A DNA stretch of 46,670 nt, taken from Actinomycetes bacterium. GTDB taxonomy: Bacteria; Actinomycetota; Actinomycetes; Actinomycetales; Dermabacteraceae. Below, piece by piece: positions 24,052-32,130 of this stretch. The notes under the pieces are model-generated. The model was not told where the DNA came from. It was given only the letters and a program-made list of their open reading frames with translations, and made no database searches. The translations under genes were made by a program, and so were the position numbers. The number at the start of each line of letters is the position of its first letter. Position 1 is the first letter of the stretch. Where the stretch lies: NCBI GenBank assembly GCA_023389045.1, contig JAEWEZ010000128.1, positions 1-46,670 on the forward strand, read 5' to 3'.

Positions 24052-24489
24052 ATGAGGGAGCACCGCAGCGTCGATGACCGAAGCCCCATCTTTGTGATCT
24101 CGGTGGCGGCTGAACTCTCCGGTATGCACCCGCAGACCCTGCGCCAGTACGACAGGATCGGGCTGGTCAGCCCAAGCCGCACCCGCGGCCGGGGACGGCG
24201 CTACTCCACCCGGGATGTGGCCCGTCTGCGGGAGATCCAGCGCCTCTCGCAGGAAGAGGGCGTGAACCTCGCCGGGATCAAACGGATCCTGGAACTGCAG
24301 GACAAGGTGGGAGCACTCACGCGCCAGCTGGAGGCTGTGCATCGCAGCCTGGAGGCGATGAACGCCGATTCGCGTCGCGTGTTTACCGCTGATCGTTCCG
24401 GCCAGATCAACGCGATGCGTCGCGGCCAGCGCCCGCGCCGCGCCAGCGGCGGCGCGCTCGTGCTCTGGCGTCCGCCGTGGCAGGGCTGA
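24052..24489 (+). CDS. hspR: Heat-shock repressor HspR (MerR family)
   Basis: 145 residues. The N-terminal winged helix reads IFVISVAAELSGMHPQTLRQYDRIGLVSPSRT with GRGRRYSTRDVARLREIQRLSQEEGVNLAGIKRIL, the HspR form of the MerR DNA-binding domain; a short coiled coil (residues 82-105) and a basic tail follow. It represses the dnaK operon through the two HAIR sites, with DnaK as co-repressor in Streptomyces. GGGAAGGAG precedes the ATG. Its last 83 bases overlap the 3' end of the opposing glycosyltransferase gene. Confidence 0.96.
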   Translation: MREHRSVDDRSPIFVISVAAELSGMHPQTLRQYDRIGLVSPSRTRGRGRRYSTRDVARLREIQRLSQEEGVNLAGIKRILELQDKVGALTRQLEAVHRSLEAMNADSRRVFTADRSGQINAMRRGQRPRRASGGALVLWRPPWQG

Positions 24490-25690
24490 GCCCCGTGCGC
24501 TCCCACTGTTCCGCGGCAGTGCGTCGGTGCGGAAGCACCCCTTCGATCCGGTAGATCCGGGCAAGGCGCTTGGCCACCTGCGCAAGATCAAGGTCTTCAG
24601 CGACCGCACGGCCAGCAGCCCGCAGATCCGGGAGCTCCCCGGCGAAGAGCGCCCGCAGTTTCTGCTCCACAGCCTGCGGGAACTGCCCCGCGGTGGAGCT
24701 CACCTGATGGGTGACCTTCCCATCGGGGAGCCAGTCGCGGTAGATCGGGATGGAGCGCAGCACCGTCGGCGCGCCGCACGCCAGCGCCTCCAAAAGCACG
24801 ATCCCCTCGGTTTCCTCCTTGGTGAGGAAGCAGAACGCATCGGCCCCGGCATACCCTTCGCGCAGCACATCCGGACCCACGAAACCGGGGAAGAACGCAT
24901 TGGCGGGAGCGGTGTTCAGCGCCCGCTCGACCTGCTCGGTCAGCAGCGCGCGATCAGTGTGTCCGTACCAGACGAAGGTGACATCGGGCATGCGATGCGC
25001 AAGCTCCACCCAGTCCAGGATGCCCTTACGCACCACCTGCAATCCGACGCTCACCACAACGCGGGCATCAGGCGCGAGACCCAGGTTCTCTCGAAGGCGC
25101 ACATATGCCTGCGGATCGGGCCGGAAGAAGCGGGTATCCACCCCGTTGGAGAGCACATGTACACGCCGGCGCAGCCCATAGTGCGGCTGGCAGATGAGCG
25201 AGCGGGAGTACTCCGTCGGGGTAATGACCGCATCGCCCCGACGGTAGAGGGCTGCGATCCAGCGCCGAAACAGTGGCGCCAGCAGATTCGCACCCACGAA
25301 GGAGTCACGGAAATCTTCCTCCGTCGAATGCGCCCACACCAGCACGGGACGGTCCCACAGATGCGCCCACAGCGAGATCAACGGGCTGTCCGGGAAAGGC
25401 GTGTTCAGGTGCACCACATCGAAGGGCCGCAGCGGATTGGTCACCACGCGATGCCCGAGTGCTTTGACCATTTCTTCCTGGTGCCGGATCGCCGCACCGA
25501 TCCCGGAGGTTCCCGCCAGACGGCTGAGCCCCCTCGGCATCAGTACCCGCAGATGTTCGGCGGCGGTCACATCTTGGCGGGGGCGCCGACCGGGCAGCAC
25601 GCTGCGGCGCAGATGGTCGAACATCTGCAGCACGGCAGGGCGCGGACGCCCACGCAGGGACAGCCGCTGCGAGCGCGGACAGATCAGCAT
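24407..25690 (-). CDS. GT4 glycosyltransferase
   Basis: 427 residues. GT-B fold: the N-terminal half (LRVLMPRGLSRLAGTSGIG, PFDVVHLNTPFPDSPLIS, HSTEEDFRDSF) binds acceptor; the C-terminal half has VLSNGVDTRFFRPD, VVVSVGLQVVRKGILDWVELA, GFVGPDVLREGYAGADAFCF and the donor motif EETEGIVLLEALACGAPTV (E-x7-E). The size and pairing with the other GT4 suggest the second step of a diglycosyl-lipid, as LafB follows LafA in Firmicutes; sugar and acceptor are not shown. It is the last gene of a three-gene operon, 13 bases after the VTT gene. The tail is Arg/Ala-rich and overlaps hspR convergently. Confidence 0.87.
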   Translation of the reverse strand: MLICPRSQRLSLRGRPRPAVLQMFDHLRRSVLPGRRPRQDVTAAEHLRVLMPRGLSRLAGTSGIGAAIRHQEEMVKALGHRVVTNPLRPFDVVHLNTPFPDSPLISLWAHLWDRPVLVWAHSTEEDFRDSFVGANLLAPLFRRWIAALYRRGDAVITPTEYSRSLICQPHYGLRRRVHVLSNGVDTRFFRPDPQAYVRLRENLGLAPDARVVVSVGLQVVRKGILDWVELAHRMPDVTFVWYGHTDRALLTEQVERALNTAPANAFFPGFVGPDVLREGYAGADAFCFLTKEETEGIVLLEALACGAPTVLRSIPIYRDWLPDGKVTHQVSSTAGQFPQAVEQKLRALFAGELPDLRAAGRAVAEDLDLAQVAKRLARIYRIEGVLPHRRTAAEQWERTGLSPATADARARARRRWRGAGAGRDASR

Positions 25691-25703
25691 CGCAGGAGCC
25701 TCC

Positions 25704-26354
25704 TCACCAGGGGATCACATTCAGGAGCAGGGCGCTCACTCCAAGACCGTACGCGATCAAAGCCCACGGTTTGCACAGAAGGATGATCAGTAGATAGGTG
25801 CGCCAGGTCATCTTGGTCGTGCCCGCCAGATAGCACAGCAGGTCATCAGGGGCGACGGGCAGGGCGATTGCGATCGCGAAGGCACGGGTGAAGTGCTTGG
25901 AGCGAGTCCAGCCCAGATACTTCTCCACGATCCGACGCGGGAAGATCCTCTGGATGAGCCCAAGCCCCACCTGGCGGCCGATGGCGAAGTCAGCAAAGGA
26001 ACCGATGCAGGTGGCGAGGTAGTTGTAGATCGTGCCTTCGACGGGGCCGAAGAGAACAGGCCCGGCGATGACCATCAGGCCGCCCGGCACGATCGGGAAA
26101 ATCACCGAGGCGATCGACACGATGAGGAAGACGATCGGACCCCAGGCACCCAGGGAGTCGATGAAGGCCTGCAGATTCGCGAGGGAACTCAGGGTGCCGG
26201 TTTTCAGGCCCCAGCTCACCAGGGCGATGCTTGCGGCAAGTCCGAGCAGGGGAGCGACAGTCGCTGCCACCCGCACCGGGTCACGACGACGGCGAGGCGG
26301 CGAGACGGGCTCGTCGTCAGTCTGCGCCGTCACATCCTCGGGGCAACAAATCAC
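25704..26354 (-). CDS. TVP38/TMEM64-like (VTT domain) membrane protein
   Basis: 216 residues. After about 25 polar, Arg-rich residues come some six hydrophobic segments. VTT features: LGAWGPIVFLIVSIASVIFPIVPGGLMVIAGPVLFG (re-entrant loop with the Pro-x-x-Pro-Gly), GSFADFAIGRQVG, and the second loop FAIAIALPVAPDDLLCYLAGTTKM. VTT proteins include DedA-type lipid carriers and eukaryotic scramblases. GTG start overlapping the upstream glycosyltransferase stop by four bases. Placed between two glycosyltransferases, it may move a lipid intermediate across the membrane; that is inference. Confidence 0.88.
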   Translation of the reverse strand: MICCPEDVTAQTDDEPVSPPRRRRDPVRVAATVAPLLGLAASIALVSWGLKTGTLSSLANLQAFIDSLGAWGPIVFLIVSIASVIFPIVPGGLMVIAGPVLFGPVEGTIYNYLATCIGSFADFAIGRQVGLGLIQRIFPRRIVEKYLGWTRSKHFTRAFAIAIALPVAPDDLLCYLAGTTKMTWRTYLLIILLCKPWALIAYGLGVSALLLNVIPW

Positions 26355-27628
26355 GCCGCCACCAGCGGCCGGCGAAGCGGGCCGGTGAGGCTTCGCCGCT
26401 GCACAGCACCTCGGTACACATCCAGAACAGCCTCACCGAAAGCGCGTGCACCGCAGGTTCCGACCGCGTGCTCAATCGCGCCCTGGGCGAGCTGGGCGCG
26501 GGTGGCGTCATCCTCCAGCATCGTCTCCAGGCGCTCCGCGAACTGGGCGGAGCCTTCAATCTGGTAGCCGGTCACCCCGTCGATCACGACATTGGCGATA
26601 GAGCCATCTCGGCGGCACAGCATCGGCAGCCCGCAGGCGAGAGCCTCAATAAAGGTGAGGCCCTGGGTTTCCGAGAGCGACGCGGAGAGGAACACATCCC
26701 CCATGCGATACCAGCGCTGCACTTCCTGCGGTGGCACGCATCCCACGAAACGCACGCGGTCACTGATCCCGAGGCGCTGCACCTGCGCCTCGAGTTCTCC
26801 CCGATACGGGCCATCGCCCACAATCACCAGCACGGCATCCTCACGCCCGGCGTGGGCGACATGCTCGATGACCTCATCAACGTTCTTTTCCTTGGCGAGC
26901 CGGCACACCGACAGCAGCACCTTCTGCTGCGGGGAAATCCCGAGGCTCGCCCGGAGCGCTGCCGCATCGGCCCGCTCCTCGGGGCTTGCCGCCGGGCGGA
27001 AACGATCCAGGTCCAGTCCCGTCGGCACCACATGGATCGGGCGACGCACCCGGTAGCGGGAGAGCAGGTTGCGCACCTTCGCCGAGGGCACGATCACCGC
27101 GTCGGTCCGATCCAGCACATGCCGCGAGAAGGAGGCGACCATTTTGCGGCCCACCGTGCGGCTCGGCGAGTAGTAGTGGGTGTAGTCCTCGTAAATGGTG
27201 TGGTACGTGTGCACGAGCGGAATGTTCAGCATCCGCGCGATCCGACGCGCCCACACATAGGTGGAGAACTCGCACTGGGAATGCACCACATCGGGGCGCC
27301 AGTGCAGGATCTCCCGCATCATTTCGCGGTGCGCGGGACGCCCGATACGGGCACTGTCGTACACCACGCCAGCGGAGACGGAGCCAATCCGGTACACATC
27401 GCGTTCGCGCCGGGTCCGCAGACCGGGGGAGAGGGTGAGCACCCGCACCTCGCAGCCCAGCGCGATCAGCTCGCGGCGCAGGGTCATGACCGAGGCAACC
27501 ACCCCGTTGACGACGGGCTCCCACCAGTCGGTGGTCAGCAGCACCCGCAAAGGACGCGTCGGCGCCGCGCCCTGCGCAGAAACGGATGCTGCGTCGTCGG
27601 CACGAAGACGGGATGGGAACAGGCTCAT
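26351..27628 (-). CDS. GT4 glycosyltransferase, diacylglycerol glucosyltransferase (LafA/ALmgs) type
   Basis: About 425 residues. RVLLTTDWWEPVVNGVVASV is the membrane-binding/acceptor start of monoglucosyl-diacylglycerol synthases, and VHTYHTIYEDYTHYYSP is their hallmark. The donor half has HVVPTGLDLDRFRP, VCRLAKEKNVDEVIE, VGDGPYRGELE and SLSETQGLTFIEALACGLPML (E-x7-E). The likely product is a monohexosyl-diacylglycerol, but sugar identity is not shown. ATG at 27628 (GGGAAG upstream) is the best start; in-frame codons back to 27832 run through two inverted repeats. First gene of the operon with the VTT protein and the second glycosyltransferase. Confidence 0.87.
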   Translation of the reverse strand: MSLFPSRLRADDAASVSAQGAAPTRPLRVLLTTDWWEPVVNGVVASVMTLRRELIALGCEVRVLTLSPGLRTRRERDVYRIGSVSAGVVYDSARIGRPAHREMMREILHWRPDVVHSQCEFSTYVWARRIARMLNIPLVHTYHTIYEDYTHYYSPSRTVGRKMVASFSRHVLDRTDAVIVPSAKVRNLLSRYRVRRPIHVVPTGLDLDRFRPAASPEERADAAALRASLGISPQQKVLLSVCRLAKEKNVDEVIEHVAHAGREDAVLVIVGDGPYRGELEAQVQRLGISDRVRFVGCVPPQEVQRWYRMGDVFLSASLSETQGLTFIEALACGLPMLCRRDGSIANVVIDGVTGYQIEGSAQFAERLETMLEDDATRAQLAQGAIEHAVGTCGARAFGEAVLDVYRGAVQRRSLTGPLRRPLVAA

Positions 27629-27683
27629 GCTCCCAGCTTCCCGGGGTTCAGCACACTGGGCATCCGACGAGCGGCGCGCGCGC

Positions 27684-27701
27684 ATCAGACTGTGGTCTGA
27701 T
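27684..27701. promoter_or_regulatory. Palindrome upstream of the glycosyltransferase operon
   Basis: ATCAGAC-TGTG-GTCTGAT, a perfect 7+7 inverted repeat, centred about 64 bases before the start codon at 27628. It has the size of an operator for a dimeric repressor. It could also be a small hairpin in the leader. No regulator is identifiable in the window. Confidence 0.45.
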
Positions 27702-27766
27702 CCCCCTCCCCGGGATGCACTCAGGGTGCGGGTGGAATCCATGGCTCGAGCGTACGGGTGCGAGGG

Positions 27767-27799
27767 GGCGACACGACGGGTCCGACCCGCCGTGTCGCC
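27767..27799 (-). terminator. Terminator of the PEBP gene
   Basis: GGCGACACG, one mismatch, CGGGT, a CCG loop and then ACCCG and CGTGTCGCC form a 14-pair stem with one A/C mismatch. It lies 46 bases downstream of the PEBP stop at 27845 and insulates the glycosyltransferase operon on the same strand. No U-tract. Confidence 0.75.
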
Positions 27800-27844
27800 G
27801 TGAGTTCTCTCAGAGTTTTCCCGCGCAGTCATGGTGCGGCGCGG

Positions 27845-28327
27845 TCAGTTCCCTGCCTGGAAAGTGCCGGTGACCGAGGCCGAACCGAGCTGCTGGGTGA
27901 AGATCGCGAAACGGGTGCCCACATGCGGAGCCTCGGGATCAGCCTCCAGGGACTCCACCGGCAGGGCATGCACGGTGAACACGTAACGATGAGCCGGACC
28001 CTCGGGCGGGTTCGGGCCGTCATAGCCCACCCGGCCGTAATCATTCGTGGCCTGCTTCATCGTTTCGCTCTCCCGCGGCACGCCAAGCTCAAGCTCCGTC
28101 ACATTAGCCGGGATATCCCAGGCGACCCAGTGCCAAAAACCCGAACCGGTGGGGGCGTCGGGGTCATAGCAGGTCACCGCGAAACTCTTGGTGCCCTCGG
28201 GGGCGCCGCTCCAGCTCAGATCGGGGGAGAGGTTCTCGCCATCCAGCTCCGGCGGTAGCTGCTGCGCGGTGATCACAGAGCCCTCGGGAACAGCACGGGA
28301 CGTCGCGGTGAAAGTGTTCTCGCTCAT
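27845..28327 (-). CDS. YbhB/YbcL-type phosphatidylethanolamine-binding protein (PEBP)
   Basis: 160 residues. LDGENLSPDLSWSGAPEGTKSFAVTCYDPDAPTGSGFWHWVAWDIP is the PEBP signature with the ligand-pocket Asp-Pro-Asp and His; YGRVGYDGPNPPEGPAHRYVFTVHAL is the second conserved block. The bacterial proteins are small cytosolic ligand-binding proteins of unclear role, sometimes named Raf kinase inhibitor-like. No signal peptide. It is divergent from the first ATP-grasp gene. Confidence 0.93.
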   Translation of the reverse strand: MSENTFTATSRAVPEGSVITAQQLPPELDGENLSPDLSWSGAPEGTKSFAVTCYDPDAPTGSGFWHWVAWDIPANVTELELGVPRESETMKQATNDYGRVGYDGPNPPEGPAHRYVFTVHALPVESLEADPEAPHVGTRFAIFTQQLGSASVTGTFQAGN

Positions 28328-28376
28328 GCTGCCACCCTAGGGGGCTGGCCTCCAGGGTGTCGAGGTAGGCCCTAGA

Positions 28377-28390
28377 TAGACTGACCCGTA
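28377..28390 (+). promoter_or_regulatory. Leaderless-type -10 element before the first ATP-grasp ligase
   Basis: TAGACT at 28377-28382 is followed by seven bases (GACCCGT) and the ATG at 28390. There is no ribosome site in the 20 bases upstream. A leaderless transcript is likely. An overlapping TAGATA at 28373-28378 is the alternative hexamer. Confidence 0.55.
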
Positions 28391-29706
28391 TGCCGACTCC
28401 TGCTTTGAGCACACCGACCCCTGCCGTTGAGCAGCTGCACTTCACCCCCGTCATCGTGGGTGGTGACATCGGCGCCTACTCTCTTGCTCGCGCTTTCCAT
28501 GAGGCCTACGGGATTCGTTCCGTCGTCATTTCCCGTCTGCGCGGCTGGCATGTGGACGGTTCCGCCATCATCGAGAACGTCTCCTGCGCCGATCCTTTCG
28601 ATGCCCAGGTGCTTGCGCCAGTGCTGAAGAGCGTTGCGGCAGAGCACCCGGAGGGATCGCTCCTGCTCCTGGCCTCCGCTGATGCCGCCGTCAAAGCTGT
28701 CATCGGCGTGCGTGACACCACGGATGCGCTGGATGAACGCTGGGTGGTTCCCTACGTCGATCGTGAGCGTTTTCAGGCCGGCACGGAAAAGCAGAACTTC
28801 ACGGCGCTGTGCCGTCGGCTCGGCATCGACCATCCGCTGACGAAGGTGATCGACCTGGCCGAGCCGCTCCCGAGCACCCCGGAAGCACTCGACGTGGACT
28901 TCGCCTACCCGGTGATCGCAAAACCCGCCGAGGTTTCCGAGTGGAAGCGGATCTCCTTCCCGGGCAAGCAGAAAGTGCATACGGTCGGATCGGCAGCGGA
29001 ACTGCTGGCGTTGCTCGGGAGTATCCGCGCAGCGGGGTATCGCGAATCCATCATCGTGCAGGACCGGATCCCCGGTGATGACCAGAACATGCGCATCCTC
29101 ACCTGCTACTGCGATCAGGATTCCACCGTGCGTTTCGCCTCCTTTGGCCGCACCCTGCTGGAAGAGCACAGTCCCGGCGCGATCGGAAACCCGGCCGCGA
29201 TCATCACCTCGGTGGACCGCGAGGCAGTCGAGCAGGCTCAGCGTCTATGCCGTGAACTCAACTGGGTGGGCTATGCCAACTTCGACCTCAAATACGATCC
29301 GCGCGATGGGCGCACGAAGTTCTTCGAACTGAACCCCCGCCTTGGACGCTCCAACTATTACGTCACCGCGGGCGGGCACAACCCCGTGACCTGGTACGTC
29401 GATGAGTACCTGCGCGGTAAGCTGCCGACGGAAGGGCCCGGCAGCGGGAAGGGCCCCGAGGGGATCATCCAGGACCAGCCGGAAGTTCTCTACACCGTCG
29501 TGCCGGTTGCCCTGGTCAAGCGCTACACGACGCTGCCGGATGCGAAAGAACAGCTCCGTCGAGTCCTCAAGGCAGGGCGGGTCCGCAATCCACTCCTGTA
29601 CCCGGGAGTGGAGACGAATCCGAAACGTCGGCTGATGACGATCGCGGCACGATTGAATTACGTGCGTAAGTTCCAGAAGCACTACCGGCCAAAGGCTCAG
29701 GCGTGA
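28390..29706 (+). CDS. ATP-grasp carboxylate-amine ligase 1 (D-aspartate ligase-like)
   Basis: 438 residues. An N-terminal pre-ATP-grasp Rossmann part (PVIVGGDIGAYSLARAFHEAYGI) is followed by the ATP-grasp fold: FAYPVIAKPAEVSEW (ATP-binding Lys), SIIVQDRIPGDDQNMRI, and NFDLKYDPRDGRTKFFELNPRLGRSNYYVTAGG, with the metal ligands Glu and Asn. Size (Aslfm of Enterococcus is of similar length), layout and the NPRxGRSxYYVT block match the family that adds D-Asp to the peptidoglycan stem peptide. The racemase that would supply D-Asp overlaps its stop by four bases. Paralogue of the gene at 30832-32121. Substrate is inferred from context. Confidence 0.82.
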   Translation: MPTPALSTPTPAVEQLHFTPVIVGGDIGAYSLARAFHEAYGIRSVVISRLRGWHVDGSAIIENVSCADPFDAQVLAPVLKSVAAEHPEGSLLLLASADAAVKAVIGVRDTTDALDERWVVPYVDRERFQAGTEKQNFTALCRRLGIDHPLTKVIDLAEPLPSTPEALDVDFAYPVIAKPAEVSEWKRISFPGKQKVHTVGSAAELLALLGSIRAAGYRESIIVQDRIPGDDQNMRILTCYCDQDSTVRFASFGRTLLEEHSPGAIGNPAAIITSVDREAVEQAQRLCRELNWVGYANFDLKYDPRDGRTKFFELNPRLGRSNYYVTAGGHNPVTWYVDEYLRGKLPTEGPGSGKGPEGIIQDQPEVLYTVVPVALVKRYTTLPDAKEQLRRVLKAGRVRNPLLYPGVETNPKRRLMTIAARLNYVRKFQKHYRPKAQA

Positions 29707-30665
29707 TCACGCCCGAGGGCTCCCGCTCCGGGGGCAATGGTGATCCGACGGGGGAGGTCTCGGCTCCCGCGACTGCTATGCCTCAGCCGGAGCATGGGCG
29801 CGGTCCAGGCATGCAGCCGCTGCCGTCGAGGGGCACCGCGCGCCGCTCAACCGACCCTTTGGCAGCGGTGGATCCGGACAGCTGGCACGGGCCTGTGATC
29901 GGCGTCCTCGGGGGCTTGGGGCCGGCGGCCACCGCTATCTTCCTTGACCTGCTGGTTCGTGCGACTGCGGCCTCCTCCGACCAGGAGCATTTAGACGTTC
30001 TGGTGTCGCAGCATTCCAGCACACCGGATCGCACGGCCGGGATTCTTCATGATGATGCCCCTGATCCCGGCCCGGTTCTCGCTCGCGATGCCCACATGCT
30101 CGAGCGGATGGGCAGTGATGTGCTTGTTCTTCCCTGCAACACCGCGCATCACTTTGTGCAAGGGGTTCTCGACGCCACCACAGTTCCCTTCGTCAGCATT
30201 GTGGAAGCCACGATGGACACCGTTGAGCAGGTCATTGCCACGACCGGTGGATCAGTCGGTGTTTTTGCCACGGAGGGCACTATCGCCGCGCGCGTCTACC
30301 AGGACGCCATCGAACACCGCGGCTTGACTCCGCTTGTTCCGGACCCCGCACTGCAGGCCGAGATTAACGCCCTGATTTACGAGCAGGTGAAAGCTGGGCG
30401 CCCCATCGACCGTGGCATGGTCGCGCGCACTATTGCGCAGGCTAAGGCTGCAGGTGCCGGGGTCATCGTCCTTGGGTGCACTGAGCTGTCAGTGATCTAT
30501 GACCGGCTCGGGATGCGTGGGGAAGCCGGTCTCGTCGATTCCCTCACGGAACTCGCGCGGGCCACTGTGCTCGCGGCGGGGCGTGAGCTGAGCCCTGACT
30601 TCCAGTCGGCACCCCGGGCTGCCGCAGAAGCGACAGCCGGGGATGAGGGCAGCCTGCCAGAGTAG
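29703..30665 (+). CDS. Aspartate/glutamate racemase
   Basis: 320 residues. A Gly/Pro/Ser-rich lead of about 60 residues, longer than usual, precedes the two-domain racemase: VIGVLGGLGPAATAIFLDLL, then VLPCNTAHHF (first catalytic Cys) and VIVLGCTELSVI (second catalytic Cys). The LGGLGP start is typical of aspartate racemases rather than MurI. It would convert L-Asp to D-Asp (or L-/D-Glu) without a cofactor. GTG at 29703 overlaps the stop of the ligase gene, so the two are translationally coupled. The racemase domain may start internally, at about residue 64. Confidence 0.9.
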   Translation: MITPEGSRSGGNGDPTGEVSAPATAMPQPEHGRGPGMQPLPSRGTARRSTDPLAAVDPDSWHGPVIGVLGGLGPAATAIFLDLLVRATAASSDQEHLDVLVSQHSSTPDRTAGILHDDAPDPGPVLARDAHMLERMGSDVLVLPCNTAHHFVQGVLDATTVPFVSIVEATMDTVEQVIATTGGSVGVFATEGTIAARVYQDAIEHRGLTPLVPDPALQAEINALIYEQVKAGRPIDRGMVARTIAQAKAAGAGVIVLGCTELSVIYDRLGMRGEAGLVDSLTELARATVLAAGRELSPDFQSAPRAAAEATAGDEGSLPE

Positions 30666-30701
30666 GTACTGGTTGGTGCTGGTAGGTACTGGTTGGTACC
30701 T
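30662..30701. repeat. 20-bp tandem repeat at the racemase stop
   Basis: GTAGGTACTGGTTGGTGCTG (30662-30681) is followed at once by a second copy differing in the last few bases (30682-30701). The first copy contains the racemase TAG. No function is apparent. Confidence 0.8.
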
Positions 30702-30766
30702 AGCGGGTGCCCGCTGAGCCTCGTGAAGGGCACAGATCGCAAGCCGGCGATCCCCAGAGTGCTGGA

Positions 30767-30840
30767 GATCAGAAACCCCGTCGTAGCGATCAGAAACCCC
30801 GTCGTGGCGATCAGAAACCCCGTCGTGGCGATCAGAAACC
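30767..30840. repeat. 21-bp tandem repeat, three and a half copies
   Basis: Units at 30767-30787, 30788-30808 and 30809-30829 begin GATCAGAAACCCCGTCGT and differ by one base; a half unit (GATCAGAAACC) at 30830-30840 lies in the last codons of the opposing ligase gene. The repeat fills the gap between convergent ATP-grasp/racemase genes. It has no spacers, so it is not CRISPR. It probably arose by slippage from the 3' end of the ligase gene. Confidence 0.92.
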
Positions 30841-32121
30841 GGTCTGAGAGGGCTTCGGATAGTACCGACGGAACTTGCGCACGTGATTGAGGCGGACCGC
30901 TTCGGCGTAGGCACGCATCCACAGCCTCTCGGCGCGGTAGATCCACGGATTGACGGTGCGGCGTCGCGCCACGGAACGCACCCACGCACGCTGATCCGGA
31001 TCGGTCATGTACCGCAGGATGAGCGATGTGGGCACGATGGAGTACAGGATTTCCGGGACTCCCACGCAGGGCTCCGTCACGCGATTCTCCACAGCGTCAG
31101 CAACCAGGAAGGTTGCCACATTTGCCCCAGCGCCGGTCACGTAATAGCTATTACGGCCGATCCGCGGGTTGATTTCGAGAAAACGCTGGGACCCATCGCG
31201 AGGATCCTCTTTGATATCCGCATTCGCGAAACCGACGTAGTTCGTGGCCTCCAAAAGCCGGCGAACCTGAGCGAACTGTTCAGGGAAATCAGCGGTGATC
31301 ATTGCCGCGGGTCGTCCCAGTGCATCGGGGGTGTGCTCTTCGAGCAGCACCTTGGCTCCGGCCAGAAGGGTGATGTTGCCCTGTGCATCGCGGTACGCCG
31401 TGATGGAGCGCATCGCGGTGTCGTCACCGGGAATCAGTTCCTGGACGACAAAGCGGTCCTGGAAACCAGCGCTATGTAGCCGCTGGATCAGGTCAAGGAG
31501 TTCCTCGCGGTTCTGCAGGAAGTACACCTTCTTCTTACCCGCCATCCGCAGCCTGACATGAGGCTCAGCAACGGCAGGCTTAGCCACCACCGGGAAGCTG
31601 AAGGGGAGGTGCGGCAGCTCAGGCATCTGCTCGCCGCCAAAGTCGATCACGACGGTGTCGGGAATCGCGATCTCCAGGTCGGTGCACAACTGCGCAAAAT
31701 GCGCTTTATCCGCGAGTTTTTTGACCGTCTCTGCGGAGGGGATACGCAGGGCGTAGTGCGGATTCAGAGTATCTGCATGCCGCGCGATGAAGTCGATATC
31801 GCCGTCGGTATTACCCAGCAGGAGTGTGCGGCGTCCAGCCGGCCGCTGCTGCGCAAGATCAAGCAGCGCCTGGAGCCGGCCCGCATCGTCGACACCGCTG
31901 GGAAGGTCCACAACCTCGCAGGTCACAGAGCGGAGCATCGGTTCCGGTGCTTTGACCGCGAGAACAGTGGACACCACACCGTAGGCCTCGTGGAAAGCGC
32001 GAGAGAGGGCGTAGATCCCCAGGCCGGATCCGAGCAAAACCACATCGAAGTCAGGGGTTTTCCCCGGTGTGTTCTGGGATGACGCCGGTGCGGGGGAAGA
32101 GGAGGTGCGACGGGCGGGCAT
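30832..32121 (-). CDS. ATP-grasp carboxylate-amine ligase 2 (D-amino-acid ligase-like)
   Basis: 429 residues, a paralogue of ligase 1. N-terminal FDVVLLGSGLGIYALSRAFHEAYGV; ATP-grasp core with FSFPVVAKPAVAEPHVRLRM, RFVVQELIPGDDTAMRSI, and FANADIKEDPRDGSQRFLEINPRIGRNSYYVTGAG. Both ligases end in a similar basic helix (NHVRKFRRYYPKP here, NYVRKFQKHYRPK in ligase 1). The first 25 residues are Ser/Pro/Ala-rich. It follows the asparagine-synthase gene by nine bases with GAGGAG inside the end of that gene, so the two are one operon. Together with ligase 1 it could add the second D-residue of a two-residue cross-bridge; the exact substrate is inferred. Confidence 0.8.
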   Translation of the reverse strand: MPARRTSSSPAPASSQNTPGKTPDFDVVLLGSGLGIYALSRAFHEAYGVVSTVLAVKAPEPMLRSVTCEVVDLPSGVDDAGRLQALLDLAQQRPAGRRTLLLGNTDGDIDFIARHADTLNPHYALRIPSAETVKKLADKAHFAQLCTDLEIAIPDTVVIDFGGEQMPELPHLPFSFPVVAKPAVAEPHVRLRMAGKKKVYFLQNREELLDLIQRLHSAGFQDRFVVQELIPGDDTAMRSITAYRDAQGNITLLAGAKVLLEEHTPDALGRPAAMITADFPEQFAQVRRLLEATNYVGFANADIKEDPRDGSQRFLEINPRIGRNSYYVTGAGANVATFLVADAVENRVTEPCVGVPEILYSIVPTSLILRYMTDPDQRAWVRSVARRRTVNPWIYRAERLWMRAYAEAVRLNHVRKFRRYYPKPSQTGF

Positions 32122-32130
32122 AGAAACTCC

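Noticed and set aside
30767..30840. CRISPR array
   Set aside because: The 21-bp units are directly adjacent with no spacers, and no cas genes are near. It is a plain tandem repeat.
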